A DNA stretch of 64,000 nt, from NCBI RefSeq assembly GCF_050624435.1, contig NC_134545.1:85898063-85962062 (forward strand), written 5' to 3'. The position numbers and the translations under genes were made by a program. This DNA is from Tenrec ecaudatus. Taxonomy: Eukaryota; Chordata; Mammalia; Afrosoricida; Tenrecidae. A model generated the notes under the pieces. It saw only the letters and a program-made list of their open reading frames with translations, was not told the origin of the DNA and did no database searches. This document shows, piece after piece, positions 41,378-52,804 of the stretch; the first letter of the stretch is position 1, and each line of letters starts with the position of its first letter.

Positions 41378-41552
41378 GAGGAGCCCCAGTAGGTTGCTGG
41401 AGGAAAGGTCTTTGGTTGGAACCCCCAGCTTCCTCACGGGAGAAAGCTGAGCCTGCCGGCTTCCGAACGCATCCACAGCCCAGGCACCAGTGACAGGCTG
41501 TCCTGTAAGCTTTGCTATGCCTGGAATGGACTCTGTGGCCGTGGGTTTGGTT
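41378..41552 (+). repeat. AfroSINE, near full length
   Basis: GAGGAGCCCCAGTAGGTTGC, GGTTGGAACCCCCAGC and GCTATGCCTGGAATGGACTC follow the family, diverged. Confidence 0.75.
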
Positions 41553-41565
41553 TTTGTTTTGTTTT

Positions 41566-41685
41566 TTTAACATTTTATTAGGTACTCATACAACTCTTAT
41601 CACAATCCATACATATATCGATTGTATAAAGCACATCTGTACATTCTTTGCCCTCATCATTTTCAAAGCATTTGCTCTCCTAGGG
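41566..41685 (-). mobile_element. LINE 3' end
   Basis: TTTTATTAGGTACTCATACA, ACTCTTATCACAATCCATAC and CACATCTGTACATTCTTTGC are the reverse complement of the LINE terminus. It adjoins an AfroSINE. Confidence 0.85.
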
Positions 41686-42554
41686 TTTGGTTTAAAAATA
41701 AATAAATAAACCTCACATTCTGTTCCCGACAGAGGAATGGTCACTTGACTTTCATAGCCAATACCCCTGTCTGTCGGGCCCTGGGTTCTCTGCGAGCTGC
41801 TCACACCAAGCAAGGTAGAAAGCGTTGTGTGGGAGAGTCTGCAAGTGGGCAGGTGAGTCTCTCAGATTACTCGCCTCCTATCATTCTTGGTCCCTGGGAG
41901 TGGAGGCTGTACCGGGTCACCTGGCATCCTGAAGGCTAGACTACTTGGGAGAGTGGATGCTTGCCACCAAGGGCTGGTTCTGGAGGAGAGCGCTGACTAA
42001 TTGGGTGGTGGGATTGGGATTTGGGTGAGGCAAGAAGGTGGGCAATTGAAGAAGGTGCTCTTGGAGACTGGGGCCCTTATACGTAGTGTCTGAGCCACTT
42101 CATTCATTTCACCCTGGCCCCAGCTCTGCGTGTGCTCCCAGGGGTGGCAACAGGGGAAGGAGAGGTGGTTCTCAGCTCATTCTGGGGACTGGCATTCTGA
42201 CAGGTGGCAATGCAAACAGTGGATGCAGATGCCTTGTTTGGGAGCGAGTCTTTCCCCAACACAAGGCATGTGCCAGTCGGGCTTGGAACCTGCTGAGCAT
42301 AGTCAGTCTTGCCACCATCACCACCACCTTCCTCCTTTTATGATCACTGGCTTGGAGCTTTACCCACCTCAGGCACTGTGTCCGCATATCTCTGTTGAGG
42401 ATGGACTTTCGGAGTCTCTGACCTTTGGGGTCCTTTCTACTTCTGAAGGTTGTTACATAATACAACGTACACTTCTGTGGGGGGTTAGTGGGTTCGTTGC
42501 AGTATAGTTGTTATTTTCAGACCTGACTCTTGGCTTTTACTAATGCTGAAACTG
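41686..42554. other. Unique sequence, no gene recognised
   Basis: Nothing could be assigned beyond short open frames. Confidence 0.4.
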
Positions 42555-42582
42555 TTTGAGGACAGAGACTATGACTAATATC

Positions 42583-42613
<31 letters not shown>

Positions 42614-42715
42614 TCCTCTCTTGTTCTGTTCCTCCTCCTGATCCATGACCAGCACAGGACTAGGTACACAGCAAGCGTTTGGTAAGTGTATACTGAACAA
42701 ATGCAAGTAAACCAA
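42555..42715 (+). repeat. L2-like relic with internal (TC)n expansion
   Basis: GAGGACAGAGACTATGACTA at the left and ACCAGCACAGGACTAGGTAC and GCAAGCGTTTGGTAAG at the right match an L2 3' end. A TC tract (about 42578-42613) has expanded between the halves. Confidence 0.6.
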
Positions 42716-43674
42716 TGCCAAGCAGCTGCCTGCCTACCTGACCTTCTGTTTCCCAAACTGAGGCCAGCCTCACCTTTAGGGAAGCCCCAGGACAGCCTGA
42801 CCACCCCTGTAGGCAGGTGTCCCCACCTTAACCTGGAGCTGAACCCACTTGGCACATAGGAAGCCTCCTGTCACATAGGAAGCCTGCCCTGTGCAACTCC
42901 ATGGGCAAAGCAGGCCAGGTTCGACTTGCAGAGAAAGAGCTTGACATTCTGCTGGACAAACCCTGTAAGAAGCCATTGATTTGAGGGAGGAGGCCACGGG
43001 GAGACCAGAGCAGGGCAGGGCCTTCTAGGCAGAGCAGACTGCCTGGCAGAGCTAGAACCAAAGTTATCCCTTGAAGGGTGTGTGGTAAGAACAAAGACAA
43101 AGGCAGGCAGGGCTACAATAGTTTGGGGGAACAAGTAGAGATCTCTAGCTTGAGCTAGAACTCAAAACCTAAGGTGAGCATCTCAAAGCCAGCCTGGTCC
43201 AATGCTGTCCCCTCCGCTGTTATGAGAGGCCTCCCCGGGGACTCTGAACTCAAGGTACATGAGCTTATTAGGTAACAAGATGGACGCTTCTAATTGGCTT
43301 GGCCCAGGAAACCCACAGCCTGGCCTGAGCCCAGAGCCAGTCCAGGCCCACCTGGAGCCTGCCCCCCAGGACTGGCATGAACAGCTGTCCTAGGTCTCCC
43401 CAAATCAGAGCCTGAGGTCTGGCACCATCTGCAGCCCAGGCACCCTGAGCTGGGGTGAGTGTCCCCCATCAACATGCCACCTCCTCCACTTTCCCTTCTA
43501 CCCTGGCATACAGGTGGGGAGTCAAGGCCGGGTCTAGCCAGGCCTGGCCTGGCCGCTGGAGGGTGGAGCCGTGTGCCGGTGTGGTGCCAACCAAGCCAGC
43601 GTGCAGGCGTTGCTGCAAAGGCCTGTCGCAGAGCACACGCCTGCCAAGGAGCCGGAGCGCTGTGCCGCGTGGAG
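42716..43674. other. Unique sequence, no gene recognised
   Basis: A local duplication is visible at 42855-42885 (CACATAGGAAGCCT written twice). No coding or RNA gene was found. Confidence 0.4.
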
Positions 43675-43835
43675 GGTGTCAGGGGTGGTATTGTCGGCGC
43701 ACAAATGCTCAACTTTATGTACTTTTAACTAGAGGTGTAACAGATGGCCCCGTTTCTGTCCAAGCCAGGGAGACTGGTGCCCATTCCGGCTGCAGCCAAT
43801 CAATCCCGCCACTCTGGGGGGAGCTACAAGCTGGG
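43675..43835. promoter_or_regulatory. Candidate conserved enhancer block M
   Basis: GCACAAATGCTCAACTTTAT, GTACTTTTAACTAGAGG, a T-box-like AGGTGTAA (43733-43740), the E-box CAGATG (43741-43746) and CAGCCAATCAATCCCG (PBX-like) occur together. The long plus-strand frame crossing it (43455-44183) has no domain. Confidence 0.45.
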
Positions 43836-44124
43836 CTGGGAGGCCTGGAGCCAGCAATCGCGCAAGGCTGTCTGCTCGGGCTGGCCCAGGGCTGCCTCTG
43901 CCAGCCGCTCAGCCACGGGCCTGGGGAGACAGGGGGGCCGGCCAGCAGCAGTCATGCCCGGCAGCTGGGTCAGAGGCCATCTGGGAGGGAGAGCCCGGAC
44001 CAACCTGTCAGGCCCCAAATGGCCATTGAAGACAGAATCAGGTCCTCACCGCACCCCACCGATGTCTTCGTTCTCACTTGGTCTCCCTCTCTAACCCCCA
44101 AGTCTTCAGCTTCGAGGGCATCCC

Positions 44125-44300
44125 ATTCCAGAACCCTGCAGTGTGGCAAGAGGGCATTGCTTGGAACTGGGCGTGGACTGTGACGCCATGTCGAGAAATA
44201 GTCACAGGACAATGGAAGGCTCTCGGCGAAAAATTATCCAACACAGACGGAGAAGAAGAGAAACCACCCTGGCTGGGGACCCCAGAGCTGGAGGAAATTG
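44125..44300. promoter_or_regulatory. Candidate conserved block N
   Basis: GCATTGCTTGGAACTGGGCG, CATGTCGAGAAATAGTCACA and GGCGAAAAATTATCCAACAC form a non-repetitive stretch with balanced composition, unlike its flanks. This is a weak inference. Confidence 0.35.
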
Positions 44301-44440
44301 TTCATTAATGTATCCGTGCGCTCCTTCAGTCAATCACCAAAACGGGGGGTGCCTACTGTGTGCCAAGGCCCTTGCTAAGTGCTGGTGCTTACGTCATCAT
44401 GTCTGTCCTTGAAACCTTCTCAGAGGGGACAGCAAGTGCA
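44300..44440 (+). repeat. MIR-like SINE
   Basis: GCCTACTGTGTGCCAAGGCC and CTTGCTAAGTGCTGGTGC are the MIR 5' core. Confidence 0.8.
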
Positions 44441-44464
44441 GGGGGTAATTGGAGCACATAGCTC

Positions 44465-44676
44465 AAACTCCACCTCACTCATCGCCGTCCAGTGAGGCTA
44501 CCCTACGAGACAGGGTAGAGCTGCCCCACCCCCTGTGGGTTTCAGAGACTGCAACTCTTACGGAAGTCGAACATCTTGTCTTTGTCCCACGGAACGGCTG
44601 GTGGTTTAGAACTACTGGCCTTGCGACTAGCAGCCCGACACGTAACCACTACGTCACTGGGCTCCTGGAGTGAGTG
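44465..44676 (-). repeat. AfroSINE, near full length
   Basis: In reverse orientation it starts GGAGCCCAGTGACGTAGTGG and passes TAAACCACCAGCCGTTCC and GTTGCAGTCTCTGAAACC, ending near GATGAGTGAGG. Confidence 0.88.
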
Positions 44677-45689
44677 AATGGCTAGGACACAAAACTCTCT
44701 CAATTGACTGAGAGCCCAGCCCAGGAGCACTTCACCCTGCTTGAGGCGGGGGAGCGGGGAGGGAATCCAAGGAAGATTCCAGCAGGATGGACCCCTGTGC
44801 TGGGGTTTAGAAGATGGGCAGGGGTTTCCTCTGCTGGGAAAGGCAGGGGAGGGAGCTGCGGGGGGAGAAGAAATAGCACGTGCAACGGCAGAGTGGAAGT
44901 CTGAGAAGTTGTGGGTCTTGGGACTTGGGATATGGGAAGGGAAGCTTACACCGGAAAAGCACCAGGTGTAGGGCGTGTAGCAGTCTGGCAGGCAACCCAG
45001 CTGGCCTCTTCTTTCAATGCCTCTCCTGTGGCCTGGGAACGGTCACCCCTCTGCCCCTTTCTCCCCCCCATTATGGCGCCAGAGAAAGTGAGAGAAGGAA
45101 GAACCAGGGTCTCCTAGCCTGTGGGCAAGCCTGGAACTCGCAGAGGGGCTGTGCAGCGTTGGTCTTGCAGAATGGTCCTGGTGCTGGCCTGCCTTTGGTT
45201 TTGTTAAGGGGCAGAGCCGGGGACCAGAGGGCTGACTCTCCCCTACTCCTGTACCCAAGGCTCTTCTGAGACTTTTATAGACAGCCTTTCCATAGGCTCC
45301 CTAGAGAGGACTCGGAATCTCATCCATTCATTTATCAGCTGGGTCCCAGGCTCAGGCAGCGTACCAGGTCGGCCAGCATGGTTCTGGACTACGAGGAGCT
45401 CCTGTCTAGACTCGACGGGGGAAGACAGGGAGCTGGGCAGGGCTCCTTCCATTTGCAAGAAATAAAGGTTCACTTGAGTGACCACAAGCAAAAGGAGGGC
45501 CTTTTGTTCGGAAGCACGTGGTGTGGTCCTGGAACTGGACCCAGAAAGCCTGCAGGGATGGAGGCGGCTCTGGGGTCTGCTCCCTTGTGGTAAGGTAGAA
45601 GGGGCACCTGCCGGCATCTCTCTTCTCCTTGTTTCTCCCCTGATTATTATTAATGAAACAAAAATAACAATAATGTTAATAATAAGAGC
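44677..45689. other. Unique sequence, no gene recognised
   Basis: Frames up to 129 codons on both strands show no known domain. Confidence 0.4.
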
Positions 45690-45870
45690 AGGTTAACTGC
45701 TGTTGACTAAATGCCGGGCGCGTGGGTTTTCATGCTTCTCTCAGCCCCGCTAAGAACGCTAGGAGACAGCTAATCTCCTTAGCCCCATTTTACATAAGAG
45801 AACACAGAGGATCCAGGAGGTTAGGTCACCTGCTCTGGGTTCACCCCAGGCAGTAGCCCAGCCAGGATTC
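45690..45870 (+). repeat. MIR SINE
   Basis: CTGCTGTTGACTAAATGCCG, CCCCATTTTACATAAGAGAA and AGCCCAGCCAGGATTCTCAC follow the MIR order. Confidence 0.8.
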
Positions 45871-46399
45871 TCACTCAGGTCTGCCTCCAGAGGCCCAGCT
45901 TGGAACTGCTCCTGACCCCCACATAGCACCAGTGCTTCCTGGGTCTTCTCATTATTTCTCGTAACTGTGACTTGCATTTGACCAGCCGGCCTTTCTGTGT
46001 CTCTCTCTACATCATCTCTACTAACTGCTCGAGTCTCTCAGTATTTCACAGTTCAAATTCCCAGGAGTGGGACTGGGATTGGCCCAGCTCATCTTTTACT
46101 GCCAGGCCACATTGCAAGCAGCTGCCCAGCCAGAGAGCTGGTTGGGAACGGGGCCGTTTCTTAGAGAAGGGGCTGTATGCAGCATCGCGGAGGCATCAGG
46201 GTGCAGGAGAAAGACTACTTTCCTGCTAAGGATGAGTCAAGAGAGCCTTGAAGCTCTAAGGGTGGGATTTGGGGAGGAGAATTAGAAGAAAGGAATTCCT
46301 GGAGGCAGGAACCGTGTGAATTAAAGGACAGAACTGATTTAGCATGAGTCCTATTCAGGGACCAATGAGTAGGTCAACTTATGAGGATAGGGAAGTCCA
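45871..46399. other. Unique sequence, no gene recognised
   Basis: Nothing could be assigned. Confidence 0.35.
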
Positions 46400-48660
46400 G
46401 GGTGTGGAGGACCAGGGGGAGGAGAGATGTTGAAAGGTTGAGCTTGAATATCATTGAATTTGAACTCCACTTCGAGGGGAGCCATGGAAGGTCTTTGGGG
46501 AGGAAAGGGATATGACCAGACAAGGTTTCTAGGTGGTTTAACCCTGTGTCCAGGACAGTTCCAGTGTATGACTGTGTCTCATTCTAATTACCATTTAAAG
46601 AACCTCCTTTCACTTTCAAAGGAATCCTGGTTTGGGAAATAAATTCTACAGTCACCTTTGTTTTAGGGAAGGTGAATGGGGGTGAAGTTGGCATGAGTGT
46701 GAATGGGAGTGAAGTGAAAGGCAGGATGGTCACAGGTGAAGATACTGCCACAGTCCAGGTAAGGAAGGCCAGACCAGGGAGGGGCAGAGAAGATAGAAGG
46801 TGTGTGCAAGAGACAGGGTGACTGTAGAATTGACCAGACTTCTGATTGTGTAGATGGGAAGGAGACGGGATAAGGTGTAGTTGAAGTGAATCTTAGGGGC
46901 TTGGCCTGGTTGTTTGAAACAACTGTAGAAGTCTTCGTGCAGGGCCTGTTGGGGCTGAGAGGTGGAGGTGGTGAGTTTTATGTGGTCACTGTGAGTATGA
47001 GGTGTGCTCAACTCGGAATTCCAGACTGAACCTCAGAAGAAGTGTTGGAACGGGAGCAGTCCGTTAGGAATTTTCCCAGAGAGATGACTAGCTGAAGTTA
47101 GGTGAATGATGAGACAGAGAGGGCGGATCCAGGTGACACTGGGAACTGAGTCCTGGCAAAAACCTGCATTTAGGAAGCTGGAAGGGGAAGGAATCAGAGG
47201 AGACTGGAAAGGAGAAGTTTAAAAGTTAGGAGGAAAACAAGATGAGTGCCCTTGAGACCATGAAAGTTTCTTGGGGTAATCGATGTCAACTTTTGCTGAG
47301 CCAACGGTCAGGAAGGAAAGTGGTCATGGATTTGGCCATTCAGAGGCTACAGGTAAGAGACCTAAGTGGTTAGAATGATAACCCTTCTGAAGGTTTGTCC
47401 AGGAGAAAGAGACAAGAACTGGGTCCTCAAAGGGAGAAGGAGCCAAGATGTAGAAAAAAAGTTCTGGAAAGATGCAGGAGAGGTTGGGTCCTTGGTCTAT
47501 GTGTTAATCTGGGTAGACTACAGAAACAAATCCAGGGAGACTCACATGTATATTATATTAAGAGCTTTATATAAAGAGTAATTATACATTAAGAAAACAT
47601 CCCATCCCAGTCCAGATCAAGTCCACAAATCAAATATTAGCCCAGATGTCCAGTACCAGTCTGTAAATTCCTCTTCAGAAGCACACAACACATGCAATAA
47701 TGCCGAGTGCAGGAAGACCACAAGCCAGTGGGTTGGAAAGTCTTGTGGATCCAGTGGCAGTGGAAGCATCTTAGCGCTGGTATGGGTCTCCACGTGGCTC
47801 CTCCAGCTCCAAGGCTCTGGCTGCCATCAGCATAGCTCCATGTGGCCGGTCAACAGGAATGTCTAGCAGGGAGTGAGAGTGTGTCCCACCTCCAGTGAGC
47901 TATTTGTTTAGTCTCCTTTGCGCCTCCAAATGAGGCCATCAAGTTGTGACCTGACTGACAGACTAAGCCCCACCCCTTTACTCTTAATAGTCTCAAGTTG
48001 ACAACAGATTATGTAACGACCACAGGATGAAGAAAGAGTTATTTAAAGAGAGGAGTGAAGAAGAATGTGGAGGGTATTTGGGGCCAGATGGAGGACATGT
48101 TCAAGGAATGGCATCCAGATTCTTGATCAAGTTGAAGGACGGTTCTCTGAAAGAGGAGGGCAGGAGTGGAATACTCCCATAGGAAGTTGACAGTAGTGGG
48201 AATTGTCATGGGAGTTGATAATGGGTAAAGGAGAGTCCATCCCACACACCAGGGAGGCATGAGTTGAGGCAGCATGATCGGGCCAGTGTTTTCCACCTGT
48301 TCCAGCATGGCCAGAAGGGAAAGCCAGACAAGCTTTTCCCGTTGATGGTGTTGTTTAAGGCTTGGGATTGCCGAGGTCGGATGACAGAAAACACACCCTT
48401 CAAGTGGCTGATAGGAGTCCAGGGTAGGACAGCAAGAAGTGAACCCAGATGAGGGGGTGGGGGGTGGGCTGGGGAGGAAGCAAAGGTTTGAGGGTCCAGA
48501 GAAGTCAGTCGGAATGGGGGAACGAATGAGGTGAGCAGGCTGGTGATTGAGGTCAAAGGAGAGAATTTCAGACCCTTCACATTCTGGAGTTTCCAGGGGT
48601 GAGAGGCCGTCATGCCAATTAGCAGCCGAAGAGAAGTAAAAGATAGTGTCTAGAAAGGCT
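46400..48660. repeat. Old GA-rich interspersed repeat, interrupted by family X
   Basis: GGAAGGTCTTTGGGGAGG, GCCACAGTCCAGGTAAGGAA, CAGAGATGACTAGC and CCTTGAGACCATGAAAG recall a long, ancient, GA-rich mammalian repeat whose name I cannot state with confidence (possibly L1M/HAL1). The sequence breaks at 47501 and resumes after 48023 around a family X insertion. Confidence 0.4.
47501..48023 (-). repeat. Family X interspersed repeat, copy 2 (full length)
   Basis: It begins GTGTTAATCTGGGTAGACTA and ends AGATTATGTAACGACCAC, the reverse complement of copy 1 across its whole length. Shared marks include GTGGATCCAGTGGCAGTGG and GAAGACCACAAGCCAGTGGG. Confidence 0.8.
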
Positions 48661-49329
48661 GGACTCTAGACCTGCCGGTCTTCAGCGAACCCATGTGGGG
48701 GACTGAGGAGGCGGGGGCTGTGTTGGCGGCTGGGAGGAGGACTACTGTTAGCATCCCCAACAACACTCAGGTTTGAATTCCTAAAGAATACACAGTGCGT
48801 ACAGATTCCTGGTTGGTGTTTGTTTTTCACAATCAGAACATTTACAAATAAAAATGATTTTAAATAAATATTGCTATCATGCAGCCCCTCAGGAATGACC
48901 CATCATAGCAGGTTGATAGAATATCTCCCAGACTATATCTAGACTTTGTCGAAGAGCAGAACGTCAGAAGATGCGTCAATAAAACTATTGGGAAGAAAAA
49001 ACTGAACAGAGCATCAGAATGGGCTCAATGGCAGCGGGCTTTTAACAACCCAAACGGGGGGTTCTGTTTTAGCTTCATGATGCTCTTGTAAGGAACGTCT
49101 TCATGTTTGAGTCGTTTGAGATTTACACAGTTGCAGGACACCACAGCCCGTTTCTGGGTGCTTCCTGCCCGGTTGCCGCTCTTGTTCACATCTCACGTCA
49201 TGAGACTTTTCTCAAAACTAAGAGACCAGCATCCCTCTTATTATTAACTCAATCCCAGACCTTTGGCGGAGCTCCCTAGTTTGCCCACTGGGCTAGTTAA
49301 AGCTCGCCATGAGGTTGGAAGCACCTTCC
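48661..49329. other. Mostly unassigned
   Basis: A SINE tail fragment may lie at 49012-49042 (ATCAGAATGGGCTCAATGGC). GAGACTTTTCTCAAAACTAAGA near 49201 may be an old DNA-transposon relic. Neither is firm. Confidence 0.35.
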
Positions 49330-49562
49330 CATGATGCTGGTCATCCTCTTAGTGGCTGCGTAGCGTGGTCGTCTGTGGATGGCTGCATCCTGGCCAATCC
49401 CCACGGTGGGATGCTTAAGTTGTTTCCGAGTTTTCTGTCTTTTAAACAAGGCTGGGATGAATCTGGGCTATTTCCTTCGGGTGAATCTCTGAACATGCCA
49501 TTGCTGGAGCAAAAGACCACTGGTATTCACTGTCCTCCTAGAAGGCTCTCCCAGTTCATGCT
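49330..49562. repeat. Old L1M-like fragment
   Basis: GTGGGATGCTTAAGTTGTTT, AAACAAGGCTGGGATGAATC and GCCATTGCTGGAGCAAAAGA resemble a diverged mammalian L1M segment. Orientation was not settled. Confidence 0.5.
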
Positions 49563-49929
49563 CACACGAGCATCTTTTTTTTTTAAGTATATGATGAGGG
49601 AGGATGGGGACCAGGGGGTCTCTCTTGATACCAGACCCTCTCCCTCTACCCTCAAGTTCTCTCTAGGCCATGAGGCCCAAGAGTCAACCCTGAATGTAGT
49701 TCGTAGCTGAGGGGGCGTGGGATGTGGCCAGGCTCTGCCCCCTGCCTTCTGGGGACACCTTCTGTGCTGCCCAGGCTGCCTGCGGCCTGGGCTTTGTTCT
49801 CTTGCCAGGAGCTGAGCTGGTGGGAAAGGGAGAGATAGGGAGAATCTGTAACAGGAGAGGGGGCCTCCTCCCCACCCCACACCCATGAAAGCTGAGAGGC
49901 AGGAGGGCAGCTCCCTGAGCCAGCCGGGG
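49563..49929. other. Unique sequence, no gene recognised
   Basis: A short T run (49575-49584) is present. Nothing else was recognised. Confidence 0.35.
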
Positions 49930-50100
49930 GGGCAGCAGACGGATTGGGAGAAACGTAACCTCCCTGAGACGCATGCTCCAGTTCAAGCAGGAGGCATTAG
50001 GGATGAAATATCTCCCAAGCAACAATTCATCTCTAACTGGGAGGAGAGGGACTCGCTGACATTTAGCTGTGATCAGGGGCTGCACACGCCTGTCTCCAGC
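49930..50100. promoter_or_regulatory. Candidate conserved block O
   Basis: GAGGCATTAGGGATGAAATA, CAAGCAACAATTCATCTC and CTGACATTTAGCTGTGATCA lie between G+C-rich sequence and a GT-rich tract, without repeat signature. This is a weak inference. Confidence 0.35.
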
Positions 50101-50452
50101 AGCTAACAGGAGCGTGGCTGCCTGTGTGTGCGTGCGACTGTGTGTGCGTGTGTGTGAGTAAACGATGTGGTGGCTGTGAGTGAAGCAGCATGTGTGTGAG
50201 CGTGTGTGACGTGGTATGTCAGCAGCCGCGTGTGTCCTAGGGTCTAAAGGTGGATCGGTGACTGGCAAGGCTGTGTGCACGTGGCACAGTGGGTGAGGAT
50301 CTGAATGGACTGTGAGAAAGCACGGTCGGGAAAGGGACATGGGAGCCTTGGGTGTGATGCCAAATCTATGTGAGTAATTGTGGAAATGTGTGTGGCAGTG
50401 AGGTTGACTCCGTCAGCAGGTTTGAGAACTTCTAATCTGGGTCTGAACACTA
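50101..50452. repeat. Irregular GT-rich tract and flank
   Basis: TGTGTGTGCGTGCGACTGTG and related runs occupy about 50123-50235. No perfect unit persists. Confidence 0.5.
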
Positions 50453-50625
50453 ACCCATTACCCAGTCATCGTGGAGTTGATCCTGACTCAGAGCAGTCCC
50501 ATGTGGATCAGAGTAGAATGAGATTTTCAGTGGAAGTGGACAGCTGCCCTTGAGTGGACTCAAACTAATAATTCACCAGCAGCCAAAGACATGAACTGTT
50601 TGCAGGAGCTCCTGGGCTATGCGAG
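50453..50625 (-). repeat. AfroSINE-related SINE
   Basis: Reverse-strand order is family-like: CCCAGTCATCGTGGAGTTGA, TCCTGACTCAGAGCAGTCCC, and GTGGACTCAAACTAATAATT at the B-box side. Confidence 0.65.
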
Positions 50626-52079
50626 AGATGTGAACCGACTCCCAGACCAGGCTCGCCCTCTGGCTGCTGCTAGGCCACAGACTGGGGGAGAATCAGAAGG
50701 CACCCCCTCCTCCAGGAAGATGCATTCCCAGGTGTGCCCTGTGGAACTGTCCGAAGCAGCCCACCTTCTGCGTGGCCATAAGAGGGGCCCCTTTAAGAAT
50801 GGCATGGGGGCATCATCTGACATCACAAGGAGGAAGGAGAGTCCTCGGCCCAAGGCCAATTTCCATGAAGCAGACGTCAGACACGCCACCACCCTCCAAC
50901 TTCCTTGACCAAGTCTGACCCTTCGCCATCCCTCCCGGGGCACGCTCTACTTTGCTGCTGGGTTTGAGAAGTCATTGCCATGTCCACCCAGAGCGCACAA
51001 CTGTGGGGTTGATTAGAGACGTTAGCAGGAAGCTACAGCACAGAGTCAGCAATGCTCAGGATAACAGTTCTTCTGGGTAGGATTGTCTCTTCTTGGCTGT
51101 GCCCCGAGGCACACCTCGTGCTGGTCCTCAGCCTCCTGGCCATGAGCTTCCTTGGCCTCTGCCCTGCGCCAGCCCCTGTTACAGAGCTGCTTTAGCAATG
51201 CCAACAAGTCCCCACAGGGCATTCCAGTCCAAGGTGCTCAGCTCTAACTCCAGGGTTTGACAGACTAGGTCCCCTGATTAAATGCTTGGAGGCACCCCAC
51301 TTCCTAAGCGAGCCCCCTACCCAAAGGGATCCTCAGCTGTACTTGCCAGGAAGCCCACGACTCTGTCTTGTGCCATCGGTTCTGCTGCCGCTCTTGGGCC
51401 TTGTCACTTCTTTGTCACCCCTTGGTGTCACAGTTCTCTGTCTCCTGGATCAAGAAGGTTCAGAGTGTAGGGATCTTGGTGTCCAAAGGACATACTCCCT
51501 TCTTGGCTCTTCTTTCCTGGTGGAGTGAACTCCTGGCCCTCCCAACTCCCCATTCCTGCTGCTGAGATGTCTCATGGTCTATGCAGCAGGACCGCAAAAT
51601 CCACCAATCGCCAGGTGAGAGGTCCGAGTTTTTACAACCGTAGTTGATGCTGTTAGCATTCATCACCACGAAATTACCATCCCATCCGTATCTTCCTCCA
51701 CATTCTCTTTTCAGGATCATCGGGAATAGAAGCAATACACCAAACCTGCTCGGCACCATCCAGTTGCATCCGTGATAACTGATGACTATGTACAGCGGAC
51801 AGATTCTTTAAGTTTTCTTGGACGTGGCCGAGGGCATTAAGGGAATGAATCTCCAGGCCTGGGGCTCAGGACTGTAGTCTTGGGGGACACCCAGGTTGAC
51901 TGGCATAACAGAGTTCTTCAGCCTCCTTTGGTGAGTAGCGGCTGGGGGCTAAAGAGCCAGGAGCAGCCATTTAAAGTGCAGCTGTTGATGTCACCTGGCC
52001 CAGAGGAAAGAGGAGTGATGACCATGGAAAGAGTCCAGGAGCTAATGGACCACACAAGCATCCATGTCCCTCAAACGGA
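50626..52079. other. Unique sequence, no gene recognised
   Basis: Frames up to 108 codons lack resemblance to known proteins. Confidence 0.4.
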
Positions 52080-52262
52080 GACCAGAAGCACTGCATGGCG
52101 CCAGGCTACCACTCCCTCTGCTCTAAGAAGGGTCCCATTGGAAGGGCCTGGATAGAGTGGGAGAAACATGTGGAACAGAACTCCGAAGAAGAGACTCAGT
52201 GTCCAGGGTTGCTATGTTTTGGAATTGGCTCGATGGCATTGAGCTTGATTATTGGCTTTGTT
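52080..52262 (+). repeat. AfroSINE-like fragment, diverged
   Basis: GGTTGCTATGTTTTGGAATT and GGCTCGATGGCATTGAGC match only the family tail; the left part is poorly matched. Confidence 0.45.
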
Positions 52263-52289
52263 TGTTTGCCTTTTGGGGGTTTATTGGTC

Positions 52290-52790
52290 AGATGGAAATG
52301 GGTGGGGACCCCAAGACGATGGCCCTTGGAGGGTGACCTCCAAGTCTGGAACTGAAGCCCCTCCCTCTGTGTGTTAGAATGATCAGCCACTTAAGATCAA
52401 AAGGTCTTTTCAAGATCAAAAGCCCAAGGACAGAGAGTTAGGAAAGAGGGGGCAATGGAAACAGGACTCACTGGGAGGAAGTGGGGGAAAGTTACAAAGT
52501 TACGGGACACGGAAAGGATTGAAATGGATACATTGAAACAAAATGTGTGTAGATGGCCGAAGGTAGGACTGCTAATCCGCTCTGTAAAACTTCACCTGGC
52601 TCCCAATAAAAAGTTAACAGGACAAAAGAAACTAGAGGGGGAGTGGGGAATAAAGAGGAGCTGATACCAAGGGCTGAATAGAATATTTCTAGAAAATAAT
52701 GATGGCAACATGTGTACAAATATGGTTGATACACTTGATGTCTGGATTGTTGTAAGAGCTGTACGAGCCCCCAGTAAAATATTTTTTTAG
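52290..52790 (+). mobile_element. LINE 3'-UTR and 3' end
   Basis: TAAAGAGGAGCTGATACCAA, GATGGCAACATGTGTACAAA and GAGCCCCCAGTAAAATA give the usual terminus. The upstream part (52440-52640) may be an alternative 3'-UTR subfamily. Confidence 0.75.
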
Positions 52791-52804
52791 CTGCATTAAC
52801 TTTA

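Noticed and set aside
43455-44183. 242-codon plus-strand frame
   Set aside because: It lacks any family resemblance and crosses a likely regulatory block. The AfroSINE-rich flank and absence of splice structure argue against a gene.
49684-50340. 218-codon minus-strand frame rich in His, Thr and Pro
   Set aside because: The low-complexity part is a translation of the GT-rich tract; the rest matches nothing.
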